A DNA stretch of 41,685 nucleotides from JBGSMF01 sp964651475 (lineage in GTDB: Bacteria; Chloroflexota; Anaerolineae; Fen-1058): the NCBI GenBank assembly GCA_964651475.1, contig CAZYXV010000030.1:1-41685 (forward strand), given 5' to 3'. The notes beneath the pieces are model-generated. The model made no database searches, had not been told where the DNA came from, and worked only from the letters and a program-made list of their open reading frames with translations. Position 1 is the first letter of the stretch; each line of letters begins with the position of its first letter. This document shows, one piece after another, positions 33,860-41,666 of the stretch. A program made the position numbers and the translations under genes.

Positions 33860-36074
33860 AGGTGATGCGCACGGTGGCGCCGCGATGGGGGGAGGACTCA
33901 ATTGCCAGTTGCCCGCCGATGAGGTTCACCCGCTCTTGTATCCCCACCAGCCCAAAGTGACCCTGGACGGCCAGATCGCTGAAAACATCCGGCAAAACAA
34001 ATCCCTGCCCGTCGTCTTGTATGGTTAGCGTTAGATGGGTTGCGTCCCAGTGCAGAGAGAGGTTGACGGTGTGAGCTTGAGCGTGCCGGGCGACGTTGGT
34101 CAGCGCCTCTTGCGCCACACGGTAAATGTTGACGGCGGCCTCGCCGGGCAAGACGCGCAGTGCAGCATCGGCGGGCAAATCCAGGCGAATGGGAATATTG
34201 TGCTGGACCGACCAGTCTTCGGACAGGGCGCGGAGGGCGGCGCCTAATCCAAGCGTATCGAGCATGGGCGGGCGCAGCTCGGCGCACACTTGCCGCAGGT
34301 CTGCTAAAAGGTATTGTACTTTGGCGCGCATGTCTTCAAGCTCGTCTGTGACGGGCGTGTCCACTTTGTCCGAGGCCAGCAGCAGTCCCAACTGCATGTT
34401 GAGGCCGATCAGGTTTTGAAGCGGGCCGTCGTGTAATTCGCGCGCCAGGCGGGCGCGCTCTGCTTCGCGAGAGCGAAGCAGTTGGCGCTGGGCCAACGCC
34501 AATATTTCGCGACTGGCGCGAATTTCTTCGAGCTGGCGGCGCAGCGCTTCTACCAGCAGCACGTTGCCCAGCGCAGTTTCGGCCTGGCGGGCGAGCGTTT
34601 TGAGGATGCGCCGGTCGGCGTCGGAGAGATCTTGTCCGTCACGCCGCGGACCGGCTATCCACACGCCGTGGATCTGCCCCTGAAATGTGAGCGGGAATTG
34701 CATTTGCTGCAGGGATGCTGCGGGCGGCGGAACGATGCTGGCCTGGCTGATGTACAACTGGCCGCTGTTCAATTGCATCATCGCGGGCGTCTGATGCGTA
34801 AGCGCCCGGGTCAGTTGTTCGCGTTTGATGCAGTGAGCGAGCGCGTCGCTAATGGTTTCTACGACGTGGGGATAATCATACCAGCCGCCGTAAAAGAAAA
34901 GGTCTACCCAGCGCTGCACTCGCGTGCGTGTCCAGTCAAAACTCAATCCCACCAGCAACGTCAACCCGGCGGCGACCATCATTTGGGCAAGCATGTCGTT
35001 GGGACGGAAGCGATAAATCAGTACGAATGGCCCCAGATAGAGAAGCAAGATGCTCAGCGAGAGAAGGGCATGAACCAAGGCCCGGTTGAGCAGATGGTCA
35101 ATGCCAAACAAGTTGTGTTGTAAGATGGCGTAGAGATAGGTGGGGGGGATGACGAGGGTAAAGAAGCCAATCATCCACAGCGGTATGTGGTAGGGATAAT
35201 TCAGTATTGCCGGCGCCAGATAAAACAAGAGTGGGGGGCCCCCTGCCAGGAGCGTGCTAAACAAGATCAGCCGCAAACGGCGGCGATCATCGGAGGAGGC
35301 GCGGCGCACGTAGACGTAAATGGCGGCGACGAGCGCGGCGGCAATCACCAACGCTGTAGAAATCGCGCCGGGTCGTGTGCCCAGACCGGGAACGCCAAAC
35401 CAGGCTATCACGTTTAGCAGCGCCAGCGCGTAAAGCAAACTCAGCACCCAGCGGCGCTGGCGAGGAGCGCCCAACTCGATGGGAAAAGTAACACAGTGGT
35501 GCAGAATCAATGGCGCGGATAGAAACAGGCATGCGACGCTTAAATCGAGTGCCCACTGCGGCATGAAGCGGGGATAATTGTAAGCAATGGGCAGGAGCAG
35601 CGTAATAGCCAGGGTTTGGGCGGCCAAGAAGATGAGGCGGATTTGCTTTTGCTGGGAACGCCGTACAAGCAGCAGCACACTGGAGCCCCAGTAGGCCAGC
35701 GCGACAATCGCACTGCTGACCAACGGGAAAAGGTTGAGTGTGACAATCGGGACGACTGGCAATTCCAGCGTGAGCCGTTGACCGTCTCGCTCGATTTCCA
35801 CCGGCACGTTCTCAATCCTGGTCATGGATAATTCGTTTAGAGGAGCGCCATCCACGGTTAGAACAATGTCGCCGGGCCAGAATCCGGCTGTATCGGCCAG
35901 GGAACCTCGATTGACCTCCCGGATGACCCCGGTTTGCCAATCCAGCGCCAGCACAAACGCCGGCATACGGATTTGATCGTAAACAGTGTAGGCTACGAGG
36001 GACGGAACCAGGAGCGCCATCACAGCGGCCAACCCGCGCCAAAGATGTTCTTGCCAGGTAACGTCAGGCTTCAT
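33837..36074 (-). CDS. ComP-like sensor histidine kinase (PDZ, multi-TM, GAF, HisKA_3)
   Basis: A 745-residue kinase. One membrane helix (about 12-32) is followed by a PDZ-like domain outside the membrane (VIREVNRGSLADTAGFWPGDIVLTVDGAPL), about seven more helices (about 110-360), a GAF-like region and a HisKA_3 domain with His548 in RARLARELHDGPLQN. The HATPase domain has YRVAQEALTNVARHA, DDGQGF and GHFGLVGIQERV. PDZ plus many helices plus HisKA_3 is the layout of ComP, the Bacillus kinase that senses a secreted peptide. The ATG at 36074 is chosen because it lies inside the end of the response-regulator gene (11-base overlap), which suggests translational coupling, and because the first helix follows; an upstream in-frame ATG at 36125 lies inside the other gene. 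Partner: the regulator at 36064. No terminator follows before the protease cluster. Confidence 0.88.
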   Translation of the reverse strand: MKPDVTWQEHLWRGLAAVMALLVPSLVAYTVYDQIRMPAFVLALDWQTGVIREVNRGSLADTAGFWPGDIVLTVDGAPLNELSMTRIENVPVEIERDGQRLTLELPVVPIVTLNLFPLVSSAIVALAYWGSSVLLLVRRSQQKQIRLIFLAAQTLAITLLLPIAYNYPRFMPQWALDLSVACLFLSAPLILHHCVTFPIELGAPRQRRWVLSLLYALALLNVIAWFGVPGLGTRPGAISTALVIAAALVAAIYVYVRRASSDDRRRLRLILFSTLLAGGPPLLFYLAPAILNYPYHIPLWMIGFFTLVIPPTYLYAILQHNLFGIDHLLNRALVHALLSLSILLLYLGPFVLIYRFRPNDMLAQMMVAAGLTLLVGLSFDWTRTRVQRWVDLFFYGGWYDYPHVVETISDALAHCIKREQLTRALTHQTPAMMQLNSGQLYISQASIVPPPAASLQQMQFPLTFQGQIHGVWIAGPRRDGQDLSDADRRILKTLARQAETALGNVLLVEALRRQLEEIRASREILALAQRQLLRSREAERARLARELHDGPLQNLIGLNMQLGLLLASDKVDTPVTDELEDMRAKVQYLLADLRQVCAELRPPMLDTLGLGAALRALSEDWSVQHNIPIRLDLPADAALRVLPGEAAVNIYRVAQEALTNVARHAQAHTVNLSLHWDATHLTLTIQDDGQGFVLPDVFSDLAVQGHFGLVGIQERVNLIGGQLAIESSPHRGATVRITWQTTNEE

Positions 36075-36741
36075 CGAGCGCGTTCTCGGCGTGCGAAATT
36101 TGCACCAGCCCGCGGCGGATGGCATACAGCGCGGCTTCTGTGCGCGAACTTGCCCCCAGTTTGCTGTAAATGTTGCTGACGTGGTTCTGCACCGTCCGCC
36201 GGGTCAGTACCAGGCGTCGGGCAATGGCGGCGTTGTCTAGCCCTTGAGCTATCAGGCAAAGCACCTCTGTCTCGCGGGGAGTGAGGTCAATCGTGTTATC
36301 GGCTATAGATGTAGCAGGGGGATGCGGCGATTGCACGGCGCGGTGCACTACCTGGCTGGCTACTGAGGGGCTGAGCCAGCTTTCGCCGCGGGCGGCGGCG
36401 CGCACAGCGTTCGCCAGTGTTTCCAAGGCCTCGTCTTTTAAAACATAGCCCCGCGCGCCACATTCTAACGCTCCAAAGATCAGGTGGCTGTCTTGGTAGG
36501 CGGTCAGGATGAGAATGGCCGTGTTGGTATTCTCTAGTTTCTGGGCAACCTCCAGCCCGTTCAGGTCGGGCAGGTTCACATCCAGCACCAATACATCGGG
36601 ATGGTGTTCGGCCACCAGGCGCAGCGCATCATCGCCGCTGGCGCCTTCCGCCACCAGCGTAATATCGTCCGCTGCTTCCAGGATGGCGCGCATGCCGGCG
36701 CGAACAATGGGATGGTCGTCTATAATGATAACCGTAATCAC
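36064..36741 (-). CDS. NarL/LuxR-family response regulator, probable leaderless GTG start
   Basis: A regulator of about 225 residues: receiver with VIIIDDHPIV, phosphoacceptor Asp54 in VLDVNLPDLNG, Thr in LTAY and Lys in VLKDEA; then a LuxR-type helix-turn-helix (LTPRETEVLCLIAQGLDNAAIARRL, RTVQNHVSNIYSKLGASSRTEA). It pairs with the kinase whose start overlaps its end. Start: an ATG at 36750 is in frame, but it lies inside a perfect -10 element and no ribosome site precedes it. The expected transcription start (36742) falls on the GTG at 36741, which is therefore chosen. If the promoter were wrong, the ATG at 36750 would be used. The likely targets include the protease/adhesin cluster downstream. 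Confidence 0.87.
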   Translation of the reverse strand: MITVIIIDDHPIVRAGMRAILEAADDITLVAEGASGDDALRLVAEHHPDVLVLDVNLPDLNGLEVAQKLENTNTAILILTAYQDSHLIFGALECGARGYVLKDEALETLANAVRAAARGESWLSPSVASQVVHRAVQSPHPPATSIADNTIDLTPRETEVLCLIAQGLDNAAIARRLVLTRRTVQNHVSNIYSKLGASSRTEAALYAIRRGLVQISHAENALDEA

Positions 36742-36748
36742 AGTTTTC

Positions 36749-36777
36749 ATTATATTTGCGGACAAGGCGAATGTCAA
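36749..36777 (-). promoter_or_regulatory. Perfect consensus promoter of the response regulator/kinase pair
   Basis: Minus strand: TTGACA (36772-36777), 17 bases, TATAAT (36749-36754), all consensus. The last T of the -10 is base 36749, so transcription should start at about 36742, one base before the in-frame GTG. There is no room for a leader. Confidence 0.85.
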
Positions 36778-36781
36778 CAGA

Positions 36782-36821
36782 GAAAAAGAAACCAGGTTTC
36801 CGCGTTGGCAGAAACCTGGTT
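36782..36821 (-). terminator. Intrinsic terminator of the GH13 gene
   Basis: On the minus strand AACCAGGTTTC (36811-36821) pairs with GAAACCTGGTT (36790-36800) over a 10-base loop, followed by TCTTTTTC. It lies 10 bases after the amylase stop and directly before the promoter of the response regulator, insulating the two units. Confidence 0.88.
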
Positions 36822-36830
36822 GGCGGCGGC

Positions 36831-38336
36831 TTAGGCCAGCACCAGCCCGCTGCGTGGGGCCATTTTGATATCGCGCAGTTTGCCGCGCGAGACCTTGAAG
36901 GTGTCTTGTCCCCAGGCGTTTTTTAGTACGGCGTTGTTGTTCACCATATCTTTGACGGGCAATGACACGTTGCGCGTGTCGCGGCTGATGTTGAGCACGA
37001 CGACGACGGTCTCGCCATCGAGCCGGCGCGCGAAAGCGTAAACGTCATTCTTGGAAAGCAGCACGTGGTAACTACCCCGCCGCAGCGCGGGGTGTGTTTT
37101 GCGCAACTCGATGCACTGCTTGAAATAGTTGCGCAGGTCGTGGTTCCAGCGGCTCTGGTCCCATGGAAAGCTCTTGCGACATTCGGGGTCGTGCCGGCCA
37201 TCCAGCCCGATCTCGTCGCCGTAATAGACGCACGGCGCGCCTGGGTAGGTGAACATGAATAACGCGGCTAGCCGCAGCGCGCTCTCGTCGCCGCGCGCGC
37301 AGGTGAGCAGGCGGGGCGTATCGTGGCTATCGAGCAGGTTGAGCTGCACCTGCGTCACAGCCGGATCGTACATATCTAGCAGATCATTGATGGCCCGCGT
37401 AAATTCGCGTTGGTTGATTGGCTTGAGGCGGCGATAGCCGCCCGCCCGGCGCACGTCTTGGAGATCGAGTTGCTTGCCGGCGAAATACGTCAGCACGGCT
37501 TTGGTAAACAGGTAATTCATCACCGCGTCGAACTGGTCGCCTTGCAGCCAGCGCCGCGCGTCCTCCCAGATTTCGCCCACGATGTAGGCCTGGGGGTTGG
37601 CCTCTTTGACCACGCGGCGAAAGGCTTGCCAAAAGGCGTCGTCGTCAATCTCTTCCGGCACGTCCAATCGCCAGCCATCTATGCCAAAGTCGAGCCAATA
37701 TTTTGCCACGCCCAAGATAAAATCGCGCACGGCGGGTGTGTCGGTGTTGAATTTGGGCAGAGCCGGCAAGTTCCACCACGCTTGGTAGCCCAGTTGCTCC
37801 AGGCTGATGCGTCCATCTTGTCCCTTGAGGCGTTTGGGCTTGAGGGGGTAGGCTTCCAACTGGCGGCCCTTTTCCAGCCACTTTTGATTAAAGTAAAACC
37901 AATCCACGTAAGGCGAGGCGGCGCCGTTTTCCAGTGTGTGATTGAATTGATAAAAACCCCGGCTGGCGTGATTAAAGACGCCGTCCAGCACGATGCGGAT
38001 ATTGCGCGCGTGCGCCAGGTCAATCAGTTCGCGCAGCGCCGCATTGCCGCCCAAAATCGGATCCACGGCGTAATAGTCGTAGGTGTGATAGCGGTGGTTG
38101 GCGGCCGAAGCAAAGATGGGGTTGAAATACAGGGCCGTGACGCCCAGGTCTTGCAAATAATCCAGCTTTTCGGCCACGCCCAACAGGTCGCCGCCCTTGA
38201 AGCCAAACACGCTGGGGGGCGTGTCCCACGCTTCCAGGTTCGAGGGTTTGCTCACCCGCTCGCTGGCGGCAAAGCGATCTGGAAAGATCTGGTAAAAAAT
38301 AGCGTCTCTGACCCATTCGGGTGTAGTAATAGTCAT
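36831..38336 (-). CDS. GH13 alpha-amylase family enzyme (neopullulanase/cyclomaltodextrinase-like), cytoplasmic
   Basis: A 501-residue glycoside hydrolase without signal peptide. The GH13 conserved regions are intact: DGVFNH, GWRLDVPEE with nucleophile Asp225, VGEIWEDA with acid/base Glu255, and DSHDTPR with Asp339. The start PEWVRDAIFYQIFPDRFA and the MPKFNT-like region (LPKFNTDTP) point to the GH13_20 group, which cleaves maltodextrins, cyclodextrins or pullulan. The N-terminal CBM34 domain typical of that group is missing, so the protein begins at the barrel. AGGAGAACC just before the ATG at 38336 sets the start. It is 25 bases after mntP and may be co-transcribed with it; a strong terminator follows. 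Confidence 0.92.
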   Translation of the reverse strand: MTITTPEWVRDAIFYQIFPDRFAASERVSKPSNLEAWDTPPSVFGFKGGDLLGVAEKLDYLQDLGVTALYFNPIFASAANHRYHTYDYYAVDPILGGNAALRELIDLAHARNIRIVLDGVFNHASRGFYQFNHTLENGAASPYVDWFYFNQKWLEKGRQLEAYPLKPKRLKGQDGRISLEQLGYQAWWNLPALPKFNTDTPAVRDFILGVAKYWLDFGIDGWRLDVPEEIDDDAFWQAFRRVVKEANPQAYIVGEIWEDARRWLQGDQFDAVMNYLFTKAVLTYFAGKQLDLQDVRRAGGYRRLKPINQREFTRAINDLLDMYDPAVTQVQLNLLDSHDTPRLLTCARGDESALRLAALFMFTYPGAPCVYYGDEIGLDGRHDPECRKSFPWDQSRWNHDLRNYFKQCIELRKTHPALRRGSYHVLLSKNDVYAFARRLDGETVVVVLNISRDTRNVSLPVKDMVNNNAVLKNAWGQDTFKVSRGKLRDIKMAPRSGLVLA

Positions 38337-38351
38337 GGTTCTCCTTTTTAT

Positions 38352-38372
38352 ATTTCACGTTTCACAACAGGT
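38352..38372 (-). repeat. Short heptad array G at the mntP-amylase junction
   Basis: Plus-strand units ATTTCAC, GTTTCAC, AACAGGT span the mntP stop codon and the 25-base gap to the amylase start. With only two similar units this is the weakest of the arrays. Confidence 0.35.
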
Positions 38373-38919
38373 GCGTGACGAGCACGCGCAGCCCGATGCC
38401 GATCAAGATAATTCCGCCCAGTATTTCCATGCGCTTGCCAAAGGCCGCGCCCAGTTTGTGCCCGATGAGCAAGCCGACGAGCGACAGCCCCGCGGTGACA
38501 ACGCCGATCACGACGCTGGGATACAAGATGCTCACGTTGAGCATGGACAGACTCAGCCCGATGGCCAGCGCGTCAATACTGGTTGCCACGCACAACACCA
38601 TCAGGGTGCTTCCTCGCGACGGATCGCCCGTAAAAGATTCGCCGTCGGCGTCCAGCCCGGAGCGAATCATGCGGATGCCGACAAAGGCCAGCAGGCCCAT
38701 CGCCACCCAGTGATCGAATCGAGAGATGATGTGAGCCACCGTGTTCCCGCCCAGCCATCCCAGGATGGGCATAAAGAACTGGAAAAAACCAAAATGAAAT
38801 GACAGCCTGAATATTGGGCGCGGCGCGTTGGCCCGCCGCGTGGTGCCGATGCCCAACGATACTGCGAAAGCGTCCATCGCCATGCCGACGGCAATCAGCA
38901 AGACCGATAAAAAATCCAT
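38362..38919 (-). CDS. mntP: Manganese efflux pump MntP
   Basis: A 185-residue membrane protein of the usual MntP size. Six helices carry the two inverted-repeat signatures AMDAFAVSLGIG (near residue 15) and SIDALAIGLSLS (near 115), whose Asp residues bind Mn2+. It exports excess manganese across the cytoplasmic membrane. The ATG at 38919 is preceded by GTCAGGAC. The leader is only about 25 bases if the TATAAT at 38952-38957 is the -10, so the manganese riboswitch often found before mntP is not present here. The amylase gene follows on the same strand. Confidence 0.93.
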   Translation of the reverse strand: MDFLSVLLIAVGMAMDAFAVSLGIGTTRRANAPRPIFRLSFHFGFFQFFMPILGWLGGNTVAHIISRFDHWVAMGLLAFVGIRMIRSGLDADGESFTGDPSRGSTLMVLCVATSIDALAIGLSLSMLNVSILYPSVVIGVVTAGLSLVGLLIGHKLGAAFGKRMEILGGIILIGIGLRVLVTHLL

Positions 38920-38951
38920 GTCCTGACCCCATAGAAAAAAAGACCCGGCTG

Positions 38952-38957
38952 ATTATA
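38952..38957 (-). promoter_or_regulatory. -10 element before mntP
   Basis: TATAAT on the minus strand, with predicted start near 38945. No good -35 lies 16-18 bases upstream (GTGTGG at the right place), so an activator may be needed. It is divergent from the promoter at 38992. Confidence 0.4.
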
Positions 38958-38991
38958 CCGCATTTTGGAAAAAGCCACACCGTCGTTTTAC

Positions 38992-39020
38992 TTTACACCT
39001 TCTGCGAGCCAGAGTATAAT
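38992..39020 (+). promoter_or_regulatory. Promoter of the glycosyltransferase-HD fusion gene
   Basis: TTTACA (38992-38997), 17 bases, TATAAT (39015-39020): eleven of twelve consensus bases at ideal spacing. The predicted start near 39027 leaves a 50-base leader. Confidence 0.75.
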
Positions 39021-39033
39021 CCCCCCATCGAGT

Positions 39034-39075
39034 GCACGTCATGCCGCACGTATCACGCATTATGGAAGGTGTATG
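39034..39075 (+). repeat. Degenerate heptad array H in the leader of the fusion gene
   Basis: Six units in phase 7: GCACGTC, ATGCCGC, ACGTATC, ACGCATT, ATGGAAG, GTGTATG. Five in a row start with A/G-C/T-G. The fifth unit carries the ribosome site. The similarity is weak and could be chance. Confidence 0.35.
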
Positions 39076-39076
39076 T

Positions 39077-40840
39077 ATGCCAAAGCGAATTTTATTGTTA
39101 ATGGCCGATACCGGCGGAGGCCACCGCTCCAGCGCCGAAGCGACGATGGAAGCCTTGCAATCCCGCTACGGCAGCGAAGTCGAAGTCAAAATGGTGGACG
39201 TGTTGCGGGGCTATGCTCCATTCCCGTTCAGCCGGCTGGATTCGATGTATCCTTATATCATCAAGTATGGCGCAGAGATCTGGCAGCCGGGTTACGAGTT
39301 GCTCAATTCACCCAAGCGAGCGCGCCGTTTGATTCGCACCTTTTGGCCTGTGGCGCGCCGTGCCGCCCGCCAGGTCTTGTTGGAAAACCCCGCTGATTTA
39401 ATCGTCTCATTTCACCCGCTGTTCAACTATGCCGTTTTGTGGGTCATGCAAAAAGAGCAGATCACCACGCCGCTGGCTACGGTGGTGACCGACCTGGCGA
39501 CGATTCACGCTCTGTGGTGCGCCCCCGGCGCAGTCAGATACGTCATGCCCACGCGCATCGCGGCGCGGCGCGCCCGCATGTTTGGCGTGCCGCCCGAGCG
39601 CATGGTGGTGACTGGCTTGCCAATCAGTTTGCGCTTTAACGAGGTGCTTGCGCGGGACAAGGTGGCCGTGCGCGCTGAATTGGGCCTGGCGCAAGATAAA
39701 AAGACGGTGCTGGTGATGGGCGGCGGTCAGGGAATGGGCAACCTTTATACTGTGGCCGAAACAGTCGCCAGGTCAGAAGTGGATATCCAAATGCTGGTGG
39801 TGGCCGGCCGCAATGAAAAACTGCGCGAAAAGCTTGAAGAGGCCGATTGGCCGGTTCCCAAGCGTATCTTTGGTTTTACGCGCGAGATTCCTCTGCTAAT
39901 GCGCGCCTCGGACGTCATTGTGACCAAAGCCGGCCCCAGTACCGTGGCGGAGGCTCTGGCGTGCGGGTTGCCCATTATTTTGAGCGGTTATATTGCCGGC
40001 CAGGAAGATGGCAACCGTTGGTTGGTGGTGCGCGGCGGGGCGGGGGCATATGCGCCCAAGCCGTCTCAGATGATGGCTACGCTGCGCGAATGGTTGGGGC
40101 CGGGCAGTTCGGCGCTCGAGCGGGTGACTGTGGCGGCGCAACGGTGGGGACGGCCGACGGCCGCATTGGAAGTGGCCGGGGCTTTGTACGAGGTGCTGAC
40201 GCGCCCCGTGGCGCTCAGCGCGGAGGAAGCGCGCCGTTACTACGACGAGGACGACCCCGTGCACGATTTCGATCACGTGTTGCGCGTGACGGATCTGGCG
40301 GTGCGCATTGCAGAGGCCGAAGGCGCCGACGTGAACATTGTTCGCACGGCGGCGCTGTTGCACGACGTTGGCCGGCAGCAGGCTGAAGCGCAGGGCGCGG
40401 ATCACGCCGAGTACGCCGCTGTGCGCGCCCGCAGCATCCTGGCCGATTATCCGCGCGAGAGGGTCGAAGCGGTGGTGGAAGCCATTCGGACGCATCGCTT
40501 TCGCCAAGGTCCGCCGCCGCGCACACTCGAAGCCCAGGTGCTGTTCGACGCCGACAAGCTGGATGCCATCGGCGCGATTGGCGTGGCGCGTGTCTTTGCT
40601 TACGGCGGACGCGCCGGCCAGCGGCTATGGGCGCCCGTGGAGCAAAACTATGCCGAGCGTTGGAAAAGCGACCAGGCCAGCGCGGGTGAACACACGCCCG
40701 TCCACGAATACGAAGTCAAGCTCTCGAAACTTGCGGAGCACATGCTTACCGCGACGGGGCGGCAGATGGCGGCGCAGCGCCACGAGACGATGAAGACGTT
40801 TTTCGAGCAACTGGCGCGCGAGATGACGGGGCATGCCTAG
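39077..40840 (+). CDS. Fusion of MGDG-synthase/UgtP-type glycosyltransferase with HD phosphohydrolase domain
   Basis: A 587-residue protein. Residues 1-375 are a GT28 glycosyltransferase of the diacylglycerol glucosyl/galactosyltransferase type: ILLLMADTGGGHRSSAEA at the start, LIVSFHPLFNYAVLW, VVTDLATIHALW, VMGGGQGMGN and the sugar-nucleotide site TKAGPSTVAEALACGLPIILS. Such enzymes build membrane glycolipids at the inner leaflet. Residues 380-587 are an HD domain: HDFDHVLRVTDLA, HD pair near 429 in ALLHDVGR, H in DHAEYAA and Asp near 492 in FDADKLDAIG. It has no break or stop between the parts. GGAAGG lies about 7 bases before the ATG at 39077. The fusion is unusual; the HD part could act on a nucleotide such as UDP or on a signal nucleotide. 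Confidence 0.87.
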   Translation: MPKRILLLMADTGGGHRSSAEATMEALQSRYGSEVEVKMVDVLRGYAPFPFSRLDSMYPYIIKYGAEIWQPGYELLNSPKRARRLIRTFWPVARRAARQVLLENPADLIVSFHPLFNYAVLWVMQKEQITTPLATVVTDLATIHALWCAPGAVRYVMPTRIAARRARMFGVPPERMVVTGLPISLRFNEVLARDKVAVRAELGLAQDKKTVLVMGGGQGMGNLYTVAETVARSEVDIQMLVVAGRNEKLREKLEEADWPVPKRIFGFTREIPLLMRASDVIVTKAGPSTVAEALACGLPIILSGYIAGQEDGNRWLVVRGGAGAYAPKPSQMMATLREWLGPGSSALERVTVAAQRWGRPTAALEVAGALYEVLTRPVALSAEEARRYYDEDDPVHDFDHVLRVTDLAVRIAEAEGADVNIVRTAALLHDVGRQQAEAQGADHAEYAAVRARSILADYPRERVEAVVEAIRTHRFRQGPPPRTLEAQVLFDADKLDAIGAIGVARVFAYGGRAGQRLWAPVEQNYAERWKSDQASAGEHTPVHEYEVKLSKLAEHMLTATGRQMAAQRHETMKTFFEQLAREMTGHA

Positions 40841-41588
40841 CCACGGCCAGCAGCCGCTCGCTTTCACCAGCGTATGGTTCCAAATCATACGAACCGTACA
40901 GCGCCTCTAGCGCCAGGCCGGCCTTGTCCAATAGCAGCTCCAGCTCAAAGCGATAGACGTAGCGCAGGTCAAATTCAAAGACGTGGCGTTCGAGCAGGCG
41001 CGTGTTATCCAGCTCGTCCACGAACATGGCGACGTGCTCGATTTGCTCGCCAGCGTCTATATCGCGCGAGAGGGTTTGCGTGAATGTTCGCCCTGTAGCG
41101 GGGTCTGTGGCCACGCCCATCAATACCAGCCGGCGGTCGTTGTTGACCATCGCGGCAGGGTCGGGGTTGAACACGTCCAATACCAGTAGCCCCTCTGGCT
41201 CGAGGTGGCGCCGGGCGGCGCGCAGCAGCCCAAGTTGGTCGGCGCTGGAAAGCATATGGCAAAATGTGTTCTGCGCGCATATAGCCAGCCTGAAGCGGCG
41301 CTCCAGGTCAAAATCGCCCAAGTTGGCCTGCACCAATGCGGCGCGCGCGCTCAATCCTTCCTGCTCGAAACGGCGCCGGGCGATGGCCAGCATGGCGGGC
41401 GAATTATCTATGCCAGTGACGTCCAGCCCCTCGCGCGCCAGCGCCAACATCACGCGCCCTGAACCGCACCCCAACTCTAGCGCCGGGCCGCCGTTTTGCT
41501 GCGCCAGGCCGGCGTACATGGGCAAGTCGTCAGCCGCTTGCGCGCTGAACAAATCAAAATAACGAGCGAATAGAGCATAATTGTCCAT
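40746..41588 (-). CDS. Class I SAM-dependent methyltransferase
   Basis: A 280-residue protein. Residues 1-250 are a Rossmann-fold methyltransferase with motif I LELGCGSGRV, motif II GIDNSPAML, and the post-III region RHLEPEGLLVLDVFNPD. The substrate is unknown; the FNPD segment and following beta-rich part resemble small-molecule methyltransferases found in many Chloroflexota and Actinobacteria. The last 27 residues are Ser/Ala/Pro/Arg-rich and arise from the 95-base overlap with the convergent fusion gene, so they are probably neutral extension. The ATG at 41588 has no ribosome site, but lies at the predicted transcription start, which suggests a leaderless mRNA. Confidence 0.85.
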   Translation of the reverse strand: MDNYALFARYFDLFSAQAADDLPMYAGLAQQNGGPALELGCGSGRVMLALAREGLDVTGIDNSPAMLAIARRRFEQEGLSARAALVQANLGDFDLERRFRLAICAQNTFCHMLSSADQLGLLRAARRHLEPEGLLVLDVFNPDPAAMVNNDRRLVLMGVATDPATGRTFTQTLSRDIDAGEQIEHVAMFVDELDNTRLLERHVFEFDLRYVYRFELELLLDKAGLALEALYGSYDLEPYAGESERLLAVARHAPSSRAPVARKTSSSSRGAAPPSAAPSR

Positions 41589-41594
41589 GGCCCA

Positions 41595-41623
41595 ATCATA
41601 GCACTGATTGTCTCAATGCTCAA
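41595..41623 (-). promoter_or_regulatory. Promoter of the methyltransferase gene, leaderless geometry
   Basis: Minus strand: TTGAGC (41618-41623), 17 bases, TATGAT (41595-41600). Six bases separate the -10 from the ATG at 41588, so the A of ATG is the expected first base of the mRNA. The -35 matches 4 of 6 and the -10 5 of 6 consensus bases. Confidence 0.5.
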
Positions 41624-41666
41624 CTTTCTAACCTATACTGGGCGCGGGCACAATCTGCAATTTTGT

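Noticed and set aside
38920..39000. Manganese riboswitch (yybP-ykoY type) before mntP
   Set aside because: The leader from the likely -10 to the ATG is about 25 bases, too short for the aptamer, and no three-way stem is seen.
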